Shown: in pieces, positions 1 to 22,739 of the stretch
Position numbering within the stretch: the first letter of the stretch is position 1
Layout: every line of letters begins with the position of its first letter
Assembly: GCF_963675165.1 (NCBI RefSeq)
Contig: NC_087387.1
Location: 1,123,001 to 1,187,000 of the forward strand
DNA length: 64,000 bases
Source: Halichondria panicea
Lineage: Eukaryota > Porifera > Demospongiae > Suberitida > Halichondriidae
Reading direction: 5' to 3'
The notes under the pieces: model-generated
What the model was told of the DNA's origin: nothing
Databases searched by the model: none
What the model saw: only the letters and a program-made list of their open reading frames with translations
Program-made: the position numbers and the translations under genes

Positions 1-163
1 ACGGCTGGTTGGGTCGGTAGCGACTGGAGAGTGTGAGGATGCATTGCTTGCAGTAGTAGTGACAACAAGGGAGCAGCTTTGGCTCCTGGTAGCGGTCATG
101 ACAGATGCCACAGGTCACTTCTTGCTCGAGATCAGCAACAACTGGATCAGGTCCTTCGGCCAT
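1..163 (-). CDS. TRIM-NHL protein, copy 0, N-terminal 54 codons (cut by window edge)
   Basis: The first 54 codons of a TRIM-NHL gene, starting at the ATG whose complement is 161-163 and running off the left edge. The RING start CGIC..., the CCHYYCKQC zinc ligands and the lead MAEGPDPVV match the five complete copies in this window. The final Cys pair of the RING lies outside. Its 5' flank is typical of the family up to position 477, where a large transposon interrupts it. Identity is certain by comparison; whether the gene is complete cannot be seen. Confidence 0.93.
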   Translation of the reverse strand, partial: MAEGPDPVVADLEQEVTCGICHDRYQEPKLLPCCHYYCKQCILTLSSRYRPNQP

Positions 164-477
164 CGTTAGTTAAGATCTGGGGAATGCATTTGTACAACAT
201 TTATAAAAGCATGAAACTATATTCTAATATAAAAAATTAAATAGCAACTTCGCTAGAAATTGAGTATACAAGAATGTTGAATCTGTGAATAATATTTTGC
301 ACTAAGTGATCAATTAGGTCAAGCTAAGCTATGAAAAAACGGGTCCCCGAAAAAACTTACCTACTATTTATAAGAACTTCCTAGATCCTTTAATTTCAAC
401 AATTACACAAGCCTTTGTTTTGTATGTACCTTGTACTGGTACATGCTACGCCCATTACACAATGTTATAAATCTGAC
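164..477 (-). promoter_or_regulatory. 5' flank of TRIM-NHL copy 0: candidate 5'-UTR intron and TATA-like sites
   Basis: This flank is conserved before all six TRIM-NHL starts. Read on the minus strand it has a consensus splice donor (AG then GTAAGT, complement at 356-361) and an acceptor ending CCCCAG (complement 177-182), so a 185-nt 5'-UTR intron is plausible, leaving 13 nt before the ATG. Two TATA-like stretches exist: CTTTTATAAA (201-210), inside that putative intron, and TTATAAATAG just before the donor. Which one, if either, is the promoter cannot be decided from sequence. Confidence 0.45.
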
Positions 478-488
478 AGGGGGTTCGC

Positions 489-1260
489 TAGACTCGCAAG
501 CCACTCCCTTTTCTCTGATTGGACGGGGGCGGGAGAAAAGGGACTGGTGACTCTGGGCTACAGCTTGTGTAAATCAGGAATGCTATTAAATATTAATGTC
601 ACGTGCAAATTATCCAATTTATTCTGATGCGTCAAAAGCTAAAGACACACAGAAGACACAAGTATACAGATCTATCTAGCCAGCCTTTTGATTTTATAGA
701 TCCTTGTACCAGTGTCTGTTGTGCCACAACTTGTGGATTAGCATGGAACAGCTGATGAACGTAGAAATCTTGGCAGTCCTTCTTTGAACTGAGGAGTGGC
801 AGCGATTTAAGACAGCTTGTACAAGTCTGACTACTCTCAATTCAACTGCTGCCCTCTGCCATTATCTGTCTTGTATTGTACAGGTTATTAAAAGCTTTAG
901 GCAACCAATGACTTTTGGCTGCCAGTTCTCATCACGTAAAACTAAAACAAGCTAATCTCTGCTGGTGTCTTAGAAGTTAGATGACTATATCCTAGCTGAA
1001 TGCCTGATGATGTTATTACTCCATCATCTTCTCTTTTCTAGCACTAGAATCCATTCTTAAACTGTAGCTAAGAAGCCCGCGATTACTTCTGCAGGCTACG
1101 CAATTCTACTTAACCTCACGCAATTTTTGGATCACGTGGAAAAATCAATGAATAATCTCTACCCAAATTCTGGTAGAGACACAAAATGTGTCCCAGAGTC
1201 ACCAGTCCCTTTTCTCCCGCCCCCGTCCAATCAGAGAAAAGGGAGTGGCTTGCGAGTCTA
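489..1260. mobile_element. Nested non-autonomous element with 69-bp terminal inverted repeats
   Basis: A 772-bp element whose ends (489-557 and 1192-1260) are near-perfect 69-bp inverted repeats beginning TAGACTCGCAAGCC. It is flanked by a 9-bp direct repeat GGGGTTCGC (480-488 and 1261-1269). It sits inside the left terminal repeat of the KDZ element. No coding sequence of its own is visible. Long terminal repeats with a 9-bp duplication suggest a Mutator-type (MULE) derivative; hAT elements usually give 8 bp. The superfamily call is inference. Confidence 0.85.
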
Positions 1261-1444
1261 GGGGTTCGCATGGTTAGCACTGGATAATAGCATGTAAGCT
1301 GCAAAGCATGCAGTAGTGACTATAGACTATAGTCTATACCGAGTTTAATCTAAAGTAGCGAGCTCTTTTATCTATGGGTGCACTGAGCTAGCTCTGCAGA
1401 ATCAGGTAGATCTAGATCTATATTCTATAGCTAGCTGGCCGGCC

Positions 1445-4400
1445 ATGAGCAAGAGAAGGATAAGTGTGAAGCCTAAGTCTCAATCTATCTCCTACTTTGA
1501 AGTATCTCCTTCAAAACGTTGTGCTGTGCATAAAAAGTCTCTCTCTTTGTCTGCTGTGCCAGAATCCTCTTCTGTTAATTCTTCCAGCAGTACTAGGTTC
1601 CTCTCCAGTGATAAAAATGAAGCTGAAGAAGTAGATGTACATGGAGCGAGCAGGCCTACTGATGTTATCAGTGGCGACTCTCCAGATGTATTAATCAGTA
1701 GTGAGTGGCATGATCATGATCCAGAGAGCTCGGGGCAGGATGACACCACTTTTCCAGACACGGTGAGCTCAAGTGCTTATGAGAAGCGACAGCAGAAGGC
1801 TGCTGACAACTGGGCTGAAGTGCGTGTCCAGTTGCTACGTGCCAGTGTAGAAACCGGAATTCCTTCCCCTTGTTCTGTGTGTGCCGAGTGTGAAGAACCC
1901 GCTGTTGCAATTTGCCGGGATTGTGGACCACAGGCATACTACTGTGCCAACCATGTGGACTCAGTACACTCTCTGACAAATATTTTTCATCGACCTTTTC
2001 TCTGGAAAGTATGCACTAATCAAACATACTGCTGTACATTTTTGTGATTATTAAATGCATGCGATCTGATTTTACAGAATGGAATGCTTCACCCATACTA
2101 TTTCAAGCAGTCGAGAACCTTTCCAGCACTTCATTGTTGCTGTACAACTTACATAAAAGAAGTTGTTTGTCTTGACCCTAAAGGTATTTGTTTAACTACA
2201 CTGATATAGCCTGTGTCTAAGAATCCAATGACTTACAGGTTTCCAGCATTGTGTGTGCGTAACCTTCTGCAAGTGTGAGCCTGAGGCTGTTACTCTTGTG
2301 CGGCATAACATGTGGCCAGCGACACCAGCAACTCCCACCCTAGCATTTCATCAGGATCTGCTACTATGGATGGAGTCACTTTTGCTGGAAGGGTGTATTG
2401 GTGTCGATGCTTTTTGTCGTTCTCTTGAATACAAAATTGGAAGAGATATCAGCAAACAAGTATGTGAATTTGATGTCGGTTATAATTATACATTAATTGT
2501 TGCGCACTGATGAGGTGTACATGTTGCATGCGTCAGCAATTGCTTGAGGTACACACTTTTAATTGTCAGTTGTTTTAATCTGTTTATTCTTCTATAGCTC
2601 CGGAAGATCTATCCTGTCATGATTGATGCATTTGAAGAATATAGGTAGGGTATATTAATTGTGAAAGAACATAATACGACATATTCACATTAACCTTCAG
2701 GTTCAACAGATATCAACTCGACTGTCTTCTATTTTTGTCTCCTGACTTGAACACTACAGCTATCTGCCCTGCCTGTCCTCAGGTTTGTGGTTTTGTTATA
2801 GCAATTAGACTCTGGCAGCCTATACTTACCTTTTACCTGCAGAGCAATGGAACTCAAATTATATCCATGGATGGTGTATTTGGACTATGTCGGAAAAAGT
2901 CTGCTGGTGTTAGTGTTCGACCACCACTCTTCTCTGGTGTATTCTTTGAGGAACAGCAAGCAGTAGATGAGTTTGTTGCTGATTATGATACATTTGGCCA
3001 GATAATCGACAAGGTAAGGTTTTAGCGTTATACTTAATTGGTCAAGTGTGAAAACCTGCGCTATACAATTTGGATGTAATTAAATAGACTTTTAGCACAT
3101 TTCACTCAGTTAATTTTATCCTGGCATTAGGGGTGTCATGAGTTCCTCGCTGGAGACACTTTGCGCTCCAAATCAAGGTACGCAGCTCTAGATGAAACTG
3201 CCGTGTTTGGAAGCATCTGTCGTCATGAGTTTCCCCAGAGATTTCTGAATATGAAGCATGGAGAAAGGTATGTACGTAAAATTAAGGTTTTCAAAAAGAG
3301 CATACATGGTGCATTGTTAAAAATTAAGGTATTCTGTATCTTAATTATCTAGACTAGCATATCCTGTGTACCTGCTAAAGAAGGCACACCAAAACAAGGG
3401 TGACAAGTGTCTGTTGTTACTGTATGATATTGCCTGCTTACTCGAAACTCATCTGAAGGTTTGTGTCTCAATAGTCAGATCTAATCTTAATTAGTACGCA
3501 CTCATATTTGATTACTTCTCCAGAATCGTGGACATCTTGACATGTTAGAAAAGACATCATTAGGAGTGCCAATTTTTCATGTCTATGGGCATTGTGCATT
3601 CTGTCAGGTAAGAAGAAAGATGCCAAAGCTGTGTGTTAATAACTTACTGTTGTATTATACATGTAGCTGACATATTCACCTAGAGTCCTAACTGGATGCG
3701 GACTTACTGATGGTGAAGCTATGGAGAGACTGTGGTCATATCTAAGAAGATTTGCTAAATCCACCAAAGAAATGCGACCATCTCATCGCATTGGCTCTAT
3801 TACATTATGCATCAAGAGTACGTCTTAATCTAGGTTTGTTTTTTGTTAGGGCTACCTTAATATTAACTCTCAGCACTAGTTGGTATGCACCTATGTATGC
3901 TTTGCATAAAGGGAAAAAAAGTGCTAACTCTTGTATACGTAGGGGCATCGTTAGTCAAAAGGCTGAAGAACGCCCAAAACACTCAACATAGTGCAACAGA
4001 GGACTTATCAAAGCTAATCAATGAGTCAAATGGTTAGACGTAGTCAAGAATAAAGTTTGTGAATTTTGTGCACTTTTATATTGCACCTTCAGGTACACTG
4101 ACGGAGTCATCAGCTGAACAATTGCAGAAACAACAACACGGGCTGTTCGCAAGGAGTCAAACTGATCTGAGTGAGCATTAATTATCAGATGATTGTATCA
4201 AAATTGTGATGAAACTTTGACAGGTTTCGGGCAACGTCACAAAACCTTTCAGAACATCCTTCATATTGCTCGCGAGCGTAGGTTTTTAATATCTACCAAA
4301 GCGAGATACGCTGGTAAGAATGTTAGTCAGCACAATCATGTAATTATATAAATAATAGTTAAGTAATAATTATGATTTAGAAGCCCAAAGAGCTGGTTGT

Positions 4401-5258
4401 ATAGTATCCCGAACGTAGTGAGGGTTCTACTAGCCCTAAGGGCTTCTAAATTATGTGGAAACTTCCTAAACAGCTAGTGTCTAAGCATTAATTTTATTTT
4501 TATTATAGCAACCATGATTCTCTAGCCAATCAGATTTTGATCTACATGATTTTCTAAGTTGGATAGAACACTACCTTTAGCCAATCAGATTGTAGTATGT
4601 ATGCATGCTAACATGATCTATGTACTATGTTACAGATGGTCAATCGATTGCTGCACGCCTTGCAAAGAAGATATCATCAAGTACGAGTACGCTGAAACGA
4701 ACAGTGAGCAGATTTAATGGTATGCGTCATGATCAATTTGAAGGAGTAGCATACCATCTGCCAGCCAATTTGAATTGGGATACAGTTTCCAATTTGGAAG
4801 AATTGTCTACGTTGGAGGTCGCGTCGGCTGGAAATTGTACCATTCCCATTCATTTGTGGATAAAAGTTGTGAGAGCGTGTAATATGAAGGAAAGGGCAAC
4901 GGAAGAAGTGAAGATGATAATGGAAGAAATTAATACTGTTGCCAACAACCTGAAATACGAGCATTCCGTAATAAGTCGTCATATACAGGATATCGCCACA
5001 TCTGATAGTCTGTCTCTGTTTCAGAAAGGTTGCCTTAACCTTTTGCACCGAAGATTATTACTTTGCGAATCTTATTTAATTACGTTTTCCAGAATAGTTA
5101 ACCAGTATCATATTGTAGAGCTACCTGATACGAGCTTATTAGGTGCAGATGGTTCATTTTTTTACAATTGTCAAATTCATGAACATGATTACCCTTCCGT
5201 TACTGATATTATTTGTACAGACAGTAGTAGTGATGATGATTCTGACGTGGACAATTGA
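1445..5258 (+). CDS. KDZ-type DDE transposase (14 exons, 849 aa)
   Basis: Exons: 1445-2008, 2078-2183, 2239-2459, 2598-2644, 2701-2782, 2843-3013, 3131-3267, 3353-3458, 3524-3607, 3667-3817, 3943-4032, 4093-4170, 4224-4313, 4636-5258. All junctions are GT-AG, the phases agree and the total is 2550 nt, so the frame is intact. An N-terminal cysteine cluster (CAECEEPAVAICRDC and CANHVDSVH, about residues 138-175) is followed by CxC-type pairs (CVCVTFCKC; CPACPQ). Typical KDZ core motifs follow: SMDGVFGLCRKK, LLYDIACLLETHLK, FHVYGHCAFCQ and GCGLTDGEAMERLWS; their D, D and E are the likely catalytic triad. The C-terminus is acidic. It would cut and move this element in the nucleus. Exon ends were chosen by eye; the exon 10 to 11 join is the least certain. 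Confidence 0.85.
4376..4450. repeat. Short palindrome-ended insert in the last transposase intron
   Basis: A perfect 11-bp inverted repeat, TTTAGAAGCCC at 4376-4386 against its complement at 4440-4450, closes about 53 bp. It lies in the intron before exon 14. It may be a very small element or a stable RNA hairpin; nothing else in the window matches it. Confidence 0.45.
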
Positions 5259-5695
5259 ACACTTATCTTTTTTATGTACTTTAATTAATAATTTATTAAT
5301 CACACTTTAATTAATTAGCTATAGGCAGTCATTATTTCTTAAACATCAATGCCTTTTATAAATTGAAGTCAAGGCTATTATAAGTCAACCGCGCGCATGC
5401 ATAATTATAAAGTGACAACATTATATGAATATGAACTGCATATAGTTTTGACAATTATATATATAGTCCTAAACTCGGACATAAATTATTATCTATGTCA
5501 TACATACAATTGTAACATACATAATTATATACGTACGTACAAACAATAATAACGTAATCTTACTTACGTATACAGTACACAAGATAGAGAGAATATAGAA
5601 TCGCGAATAAAATGGAAGGAAACCTTTACCATTCCTATTACAATTGTATATACAATAATTATAACAATTATCATAGTAGTTTTATAGTCAGCTGG
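5259..5695. other. Spacer between the two convergent KDZ-element genes
   Basis: A 437-bp AT-rich stretch separating the 3' ends of the transposase and the homeodomain-HMG gene. It has many TAATTA/TATATA runs and presumably holds both polyadenylation signals. No coding potential or RNA gene is visible. Confidence 0.7.
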
Positions 5696-8852
<3,157 letters not shown>

Positions 8853-9068
8853 GATTCTACTGATCACTAGCACTACTCTCCACCTTGTACCAACCAGCTG
8901 TGTTGTCCAGTCCAGTAGTACTAGTGCAGTGCAGTGCAAACCGTCTGCTGTGGTATATCTTGAGTTCATAGGTCAAGTGATCTGACTATAACCAGCCTTG
9001 ACTACATGCAGTGCCAATGCTGACCATAAGACTACTATTAACCAGTGCTGACCCATGCGAATGGGGTG
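8853..9068. other. Right end of the KDZ element
   Basis: Contains the presumed promoter of the homeodomain-HMG gene, two subterminal repeat copies (8988-9052) and the right terminal inverted repeat ending in CCATGCGAATGGGGTG at 9068. Confidence 0.65.
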
Positions 9069-9431
9069 AATCTGACCAGATACGCCCACTTTTTTGTTTC
9101 AACACTGGCCCACACTTTCTTCAATATGAAAGTACATGTACATGTATGTACAACAATTCTATGGTAGCAACATTGATATCTCCCTGAGCACTGGGCATGA
9201 GATGCCTTGATCCCAGGCTGCACTGAAGATGGAGGCCTTGTAGGAGGCTAGGCTATTAAATAGCTGTCTTGGTATCTTTCAATTTAAAAATTATAATTAT
9301 CAGCGTACTAGGTACACAAATATTGAGGAATGCATAATTATAAGTATGTGTTCAATACATGTACATGTATATAACTGGTAAAAATGTTTGCCAAGTTTAT
9401 AAGTCGTTGAACAAAATAATGTTCGATGTGT
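9069..9431. other. TRIM/MCM6 spacer, right part resumed after the KDZ element
   Basis: Resumes the array spacer at the second AATCTGAC. It is nearly identical to the matching spacer of the other units and contains a short ACATGTACATGTAT palindrome-rich stretch. No gene other than the 3' end of MCM6 copy 1 begins here. Confidence 0.7.
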
Positions 9432-15066
<5,635 letters not shown>

Positions 15067-15096
15067 CTGTGGGTGAATAAGTTGACACATTATCAC

Positions 15097-15585
15097 TCAA
15101 AAAATACTTCGGCCAAATACTGCAGAGTTGTCTTGCGTTGCTATGACTTCATCACTTTGCTGCCATGTGATGTCTTGTGATACAACGGTTTCTATCGTAA
15201 TATTTTCAGGGATGTCTTGCATTTCTCTGACTTCATCATCTGGGGGGCCGGGGAGGGGCTGCTCTTGTACCTTAAATGTAGCTTGCTGTGTAATGAACGT
15301 GGCTTCTGCTGCTAATGCTTGAAACATCATCACCTGTTTGTTGAGCTCACAAACTAGGGACTGGGCCGTGTAGAGGTCAAATTGTACATCTTCAGAGCTT
15401 GGTTGGTCATCAGTGGGTACCGGTACTTCATCTTGTTCATTGAGATTGTCACTTTTAGTGAGGTTATTGAGATCTGATTGATAGTGGAGTCTCTCAAGCA
15501 GTGGCTCTGCTCTCTCTGTAGTTGTATAATGGGTCCATGCAACTGATGCAGCTTCAGATACAGAGTGTGCTAGGTACTTGTCCAT
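15097..15585 (-). CDS. Conserved frame of unknown function (MDKYLAHS), unit 1, 162 aa
   Basis: Lies just 3' of TRIM-NHL copy 1. From MDKYLAHSVSEAASVAW it is acidic, Gln/Ser-rich and has no domain I recognise. An upstream extension of the frame to 15810 is hydrophobic but overlaps the TRIM 3' end in another frame, so I start at the first Met after it. The same sequence follows every TRIM copy, but its 3' half varies and is cut by early stops in units 2, 4 and 5. It could be an exon of a gene whose remainder was lost, or TRIM 3'-UTR. This unit has the longest intact version. Confidence 0.35.
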   Translation of the reverse strand: MDKYLAHSVSEAASVAWTHYTTTERAEPLLERLHYQSDLNNLTKSDNLNEQDEVPVPTDDQPSSEDVQFDLYTAQSLVCELNKQVMMFQALAAEATFITQQATFKVQEQPLPGPPDDEVREMQDIPENITIETVVSQDITWQQSDEVIATQDNSAVFGRSIF

Positions 15586-15760
15586 TTTCACTTGTAATAA
15601 GATGGTAAAGATCCTCATAACACAATCACAAAAGATCTTTCCCAAAATAGGCAGCAGGGAGGTAAAGATCATCAGTAGAACTAACTGCTTCTCAATCAAA
15701 AGTAAATTATTACATACACATAAAACACAGATTGCTACTGCCCACACACACAAATAATAA

Positions 15761-17926
15761 CTAAAAGACAACAACAGATTCTTGACTGCACACATACACA
15801 AAACCATCACTGTCCACAGCTACTCCAAAAGAAATGATATGAGCATTACCAAATAATGTGATAAACTGACCGTCTTTAGTGAACACTGACACACGCTTGT
15901 TAGTAACCTCAGCTATATAAACAAAACAAGTGACACACACACCATAAGGGCAAGACAGATCTCCTTGTCCATTTCCTTTCTTTCCAATCGAGCGAATAAA
16001 CCGACCATCCATAGTGAGCACTTGAACACGATGATTACAACAGTCAGTGACATACATCATTTGTTCATTGTCCACTGTGACATCCTGTGGGTGGTTAAAA
16101 TGCTCATTACCAGTTCCGTATGAACCAATCTGCTTGACTGGCTCCAGCTCTGTTGTCAACACTTGGACTCTGTGATTGTCTTGATCGCACACAAACACTT
16201 GATCACCAGCGACTGCTATCCCTCGAGGGTAGTTGAGTTCTTTTGGACCACGTCCCTTCGTCCCAAACCTCTTCAGCAGATCTCCTCTTTTGTTGAACTT
16301 GTACACACAGTGTTTGCCCTTGTCACAGACATAGATGTTGTCCTCCTTGTCTACTGCCACACCAGAGATATTGCGAAACCCATGCTTTGATTTGCTGATG
16401 CTTCGAATTTGTTTTCCTTTCTTGTCAAACAACAAAACATCACCATCATAGTCAGTTACAATCAGTTCTTCTGATGAGTTGAATGCCATATATTGAGGTT
16501 TGTTGATTCCTCTTATCACCCTCACTGGTTTGTCCAGCTTGGTGGGGGGTATTTTGATGAACACAGAGAAGGGGCTTCCTGGGATGGGCTGGTCGTCTAC
16601 TGAGATCAGGAGGTGGTGTCGACCACGTACCCTAGGGGTGTACTCAACGCTGTACACTCCACCCCTCACAGGCACTGCTTGCAGTTGTTGGGTCGATTGA
16701 TCAACTAGCGATTTCAGTACTGCTTGTGGTTTGCCTTGTTTTGAACTGATATAGACATTCAGCCTTGCATATTTGTCAACTTCAGCTGTTTTGATGCCGT
16801 CTCCTTTCACAATCGGCTTTCCTTCATGTACAATAATGTTGTTCTCGCACAACTTCTTGAGATCCTCACAAACAAACACTTTGACTCCAAAATCATCTTT
16901 CTCCACTGGATCAGGATTGGCTGCTTCCTTCCCTCGCTTCACCACCTCGGCATCGATTCGACTCACCACCTGCTCTTGCATCGTAATCAGCTCTTCATCA
17001 CTTGCATTCTCCAGTGTACACTCTACAAAGTCAATCAAACTCTGAGCAGTGCCCAGGGACAGGTCCAGACCCTTCTCTTGAACCGTCAGCTTCTCCATCC
17101 TTGAATCAGCCAAAGCAGAAGATTCTCGTAAAACACGGACTTTGCATCGATCGAGAATATCGTGTAGCTCCTGGAACTTGGCATTCACTTGTCTCTCTGT
17201 CAGTTCTTTCTGGGCCTGGATCTTCTGTTTAGTTCCTTTCACTTGATTCACAGCGGTGCTCAGATCAGGCAGTAGGTTCTTGAGTGGGGAGAGGTGCTCC
17301 GTCAGCTTTTTGCGAGTTGCGGGGGCGGCTTTCTTTACAAATTCGTAATTGTGTCCAGCGTGTTCAATAACGATACAGTCTCGACAGATGAGCTTGTTGC
17401 AATCGAAGCAGAAAATCTTTTTTAGTTCCTCGTGATCCTCGCATTTTGGGGGTGATGGGCTTTCGAATGTTAGTTCTTTCACTCCGCCCTGTTTGAGCTC
17501 GTCCAGAGTGGAGATGGCATGTCCGGCAAATACTTTCATTTTATGAGATTTCACACAATCGTCACAGATAAAACTGACACACTGTCGGCAGAATGCAGTG
17601 GCCTTTCCCCCAGAGCACATTTCACAGGTGGTCTCCAACTTTCCGTGGGCTTTCTCCATCCTCGAGTGGAGTGCTTTCATCCGGTTGATGAAGAACGCAG
17701 TGGGTAGTCTGTCAGGGTTGTTGTCTGGCAATAGAGTGGGCTCACGACAGTCGGGGCAGGGGAACGGCTGGTTGGGTTGGTAGCGACTGGAGAGTGTGAG
17801 GATACATTGCTTGCAGTAGTAGTGACAACAAGGGAGCAGCTTTGGCTCCTGGTAGCGGTCATGACAGATGCCACAGGTCACTTCTTGCTCGAGATCAGCA
17901 ACAACTGGATCAGGTCCTTCGGCCAT
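15761..17926 (-). CDS. TRIM-NHL protein, copy 1 (721 aa), putative RING E3 ligase
   Basis: One uninterrupted exon. C3HC4 RING at residues 18-60 (C18, C21, C33, H35, C38, C41, C57, C60). B-box 1 from CEMCSGG and B-box 2 from CEDHEELKK, about residues 100-195. A coiled coil spans ~200-330, a filamin-like domain ~365-465 (ends SVDDQPIPGSPFSVF), and then NHL repeats to the C-terminus with blade motifs such as NHRVQVLT and NKRVSVFT. This is the architecture of the TRIM2/3/71 class: ubiquitin ligases that use the NHL propeller to bind protein or RNA. Copy 1 has the short filamin insert (VYISSKQGKPQAVLK) also seen in copy 4, and reads DDCVKSHKMK in B-box 1 where the others read EDCV. Blade residues are its own: CDQDNHR, TDCCNHR. 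Confidence 0.93.
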   Translation of the reverse strand: MAEGPDPVVADLEQEVTCGICHDRYQEPKLLPCCHYYCKQCILTLSSRYQPNQPFPCPDCREPTLLPDNNPDRLPTAFFINRMKALHSRMEKAHGKLETTCEMCSGGKATAFCRQCVSFICDDCVKSHKMKVFAGHAISTLDELKQGGVKELTFESPSPPKCEDHEELKKIFCFDCNKLICRDCIVIEHAGHNYEFVKKAAPATRKKLTEHLSPLKNLLPDLSTAVNQVKGTKQKIQAQKELTERQVNAKFQELHDILDRCKVRVLRESSALADSRMEKLTVQEKGLDLSLGTAQSLIDFVECTLENASDEELITMQEQVVSRIDAEVVKRGKEAANPDPVEKDDFGVKVFVCEDLKKLCENNIIVHEGKPIVKGDGIKTAEVDKYARLNVYISSKQGKPQAVLKSLVDQSTQQLQAVPVRGGVYSVEYTPRVRGRHHLLISVDDQPIPGSPFSVFIKIPPTKLDKPVRVIRGINKPQYMAFNSSEELIVTDYDGDVLLFDKKGKQIRSISKSKHGFRNISGVAVDKEDNIYVCDKGKHCVYKFNKRGDLLKRFGTKGRGPKELNYPRGIAVAGDQVFVCDQDNHRVQVLTTELEPVKQIGSYGTGNEHFNHPQDVTVDNEQMMYVTDCCNHRVQVLTMDGRFIRSIGKKGNGQGDLSCPYGVCVTCFVYIAEVTNKRVSVFTKDGQFITLFGNAHIISFGVAVDSDGFVYVCSQESVVVF

Positions 17927-18616
17927 CGTTAGTTAAGATCTGGGGAATGCATTTGTACAACATTTATAAAAGCATGAAACTATTCTATAAATATAAAAAT
18001 TAAATACTGTAACTTCGCTAGAAATTGAGTATACAAGAATGTTGAATCTGTGAATAATAGTTTGCACTAAGTGATCAATTAGGTCAAGCTAAGCTAAACC
18101 TCTGCAGCTAGTTGAAAAAACGGGTACCTGAAAAAACTTACCTACTATTTATAAGAACTTCCTAGATCCTTTAATTTCAACAATTACAAGCCTTTGTTTT
18201 GCATGTACCTTGTACTGGTACATGCTACGCCCATTACACAATGTTATAAATCTGACCAGATACGCCCACTTTTTTGTTTCAACACTGGCCCACACTTTCT
18301 TTCAATATGAAAGTACATGTATGTACAACAATTCTACACAACTTGGTAGTAACATCTATATCTCCCTGAGCACTGGGCATGAGATGCCTTGATCCCAAGC
18401 CACACTGAATGGAGGCCTTGTAGGAGGCTAGGGATGCTTCTATTAAAAGCTGTCTTGGTATCTTTCAATTTAAAATTATAATTATCAGCGTACTAGGTAC
18501 ACAAATATTGAGGAATGCATAATTATAAGTATGTGTTCAATACATGTACATGTATATAACTGGTAAAAATGTTTGCCAAGTTTATAAGTCGTTGAACAAA
18601 ATAATGTTCGATGTGT
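17927..18616 (-). promoter_or_regulatory. 5' flank of TRIM-NHL copy 1 and spacer to MCM6 copy 2
   Basis: Same organisation as the copy 0 flank, with a TATA-like TTATAAAAG at 17964-17972 and a splice donor complement ACTTAC near 18136. It then runs as an unbroken spacer to the MCM6 stop, which shows the sequence before the KDZ insertion seen in unit 1. Confidence 0.45.
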
Positions 18617-22159
<3,543 letters not shown>

Positions 22160-22219
22160 TGATACAACGGTTTCTATCGTAATATTTTCAGGGATGTCTT
22201 GCACTTCTCTGGTTTCATC

Positions 22220-22564
22220 CTAGACTGGGGGGAGGGGCTGCTCTTGTACCTCAAATGTAGCTTGCTGTGTAATGAACGTGGCTTCTGCTGCTAATGCTTG
22301 AAACATCATCACCTGTTTGTTGAGCTCACAAACTAGGGACTGGGCCGTGTAGGGGTCAAATTGTCCATCTTCAGAGCTTGGTTGGTCATCAGTGGGTACT
22401 GGTACTTCATCTTGTTCATTGAGATTGTCACTTTTAGTGAGGTTATTGAGATCTGATTGATAGTGGAGTCTCTCAAGCAGTGGCTCTGCTCTCTCTGTAG
22501 TTATGTAATGGGTCCATGCAACTGATGCAGCTTCAGATACAGAGTGTGCTAGGTACTTGTCCAT
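22220..22564 (-). pseudogene. MDKYLAHS frame, unit 2, truncated
   Basis: Opens as in unit 1 but stops after QEQPLPPV because of a changed junction around 22220. The downstream part that remains open in unit 1 is out of use here. This argues against strong constraint on the 3' half. Confidence 0.35.
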
Positions 22565-22739
22565 TTTCACTTGTAATAAGATGGTAAAGATCCTCATAAC
22601 ACAATCACAAACAATCTTTCCCAAAATAGGCAGCAGGCAGGTAAAGATCATCAGTAGAACTAACTGCTTCTCAATCAAAAGTAAATTATTACATACACAT
22701 AAAACACAGATTGCTACTGCCCACACACACAAATAATAA

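Noticed and set aside
3781-3830. Possible frameshift in the KDZ transposase after MRPSHRI, since another frame reads LALLHYAS
   Set aside because: The main frame continues without a stop and splices in phase from 3817 to 3943 into KRASLVKRLKNAQ, keeping all 14 exons open. A change there is possible but not needed.
15585-15810. Hydrophobic N-terminal extension of the MDKYLAHS frame that looks like membrane segments
   Set aside because: Its 5' part overlaps the end of the TRIM-NHL gene in another frame and the rest is the AT-rich 3' flank; the hydrophobicity follows from base composition.
16163-17874. Many antisense and alternate-frame ORFs of 60-135 codons within the TRIM-NHL genes
   Set aside because: They are shadows of the conserved TRIM coding frame and recur only because the genes are near-identical.
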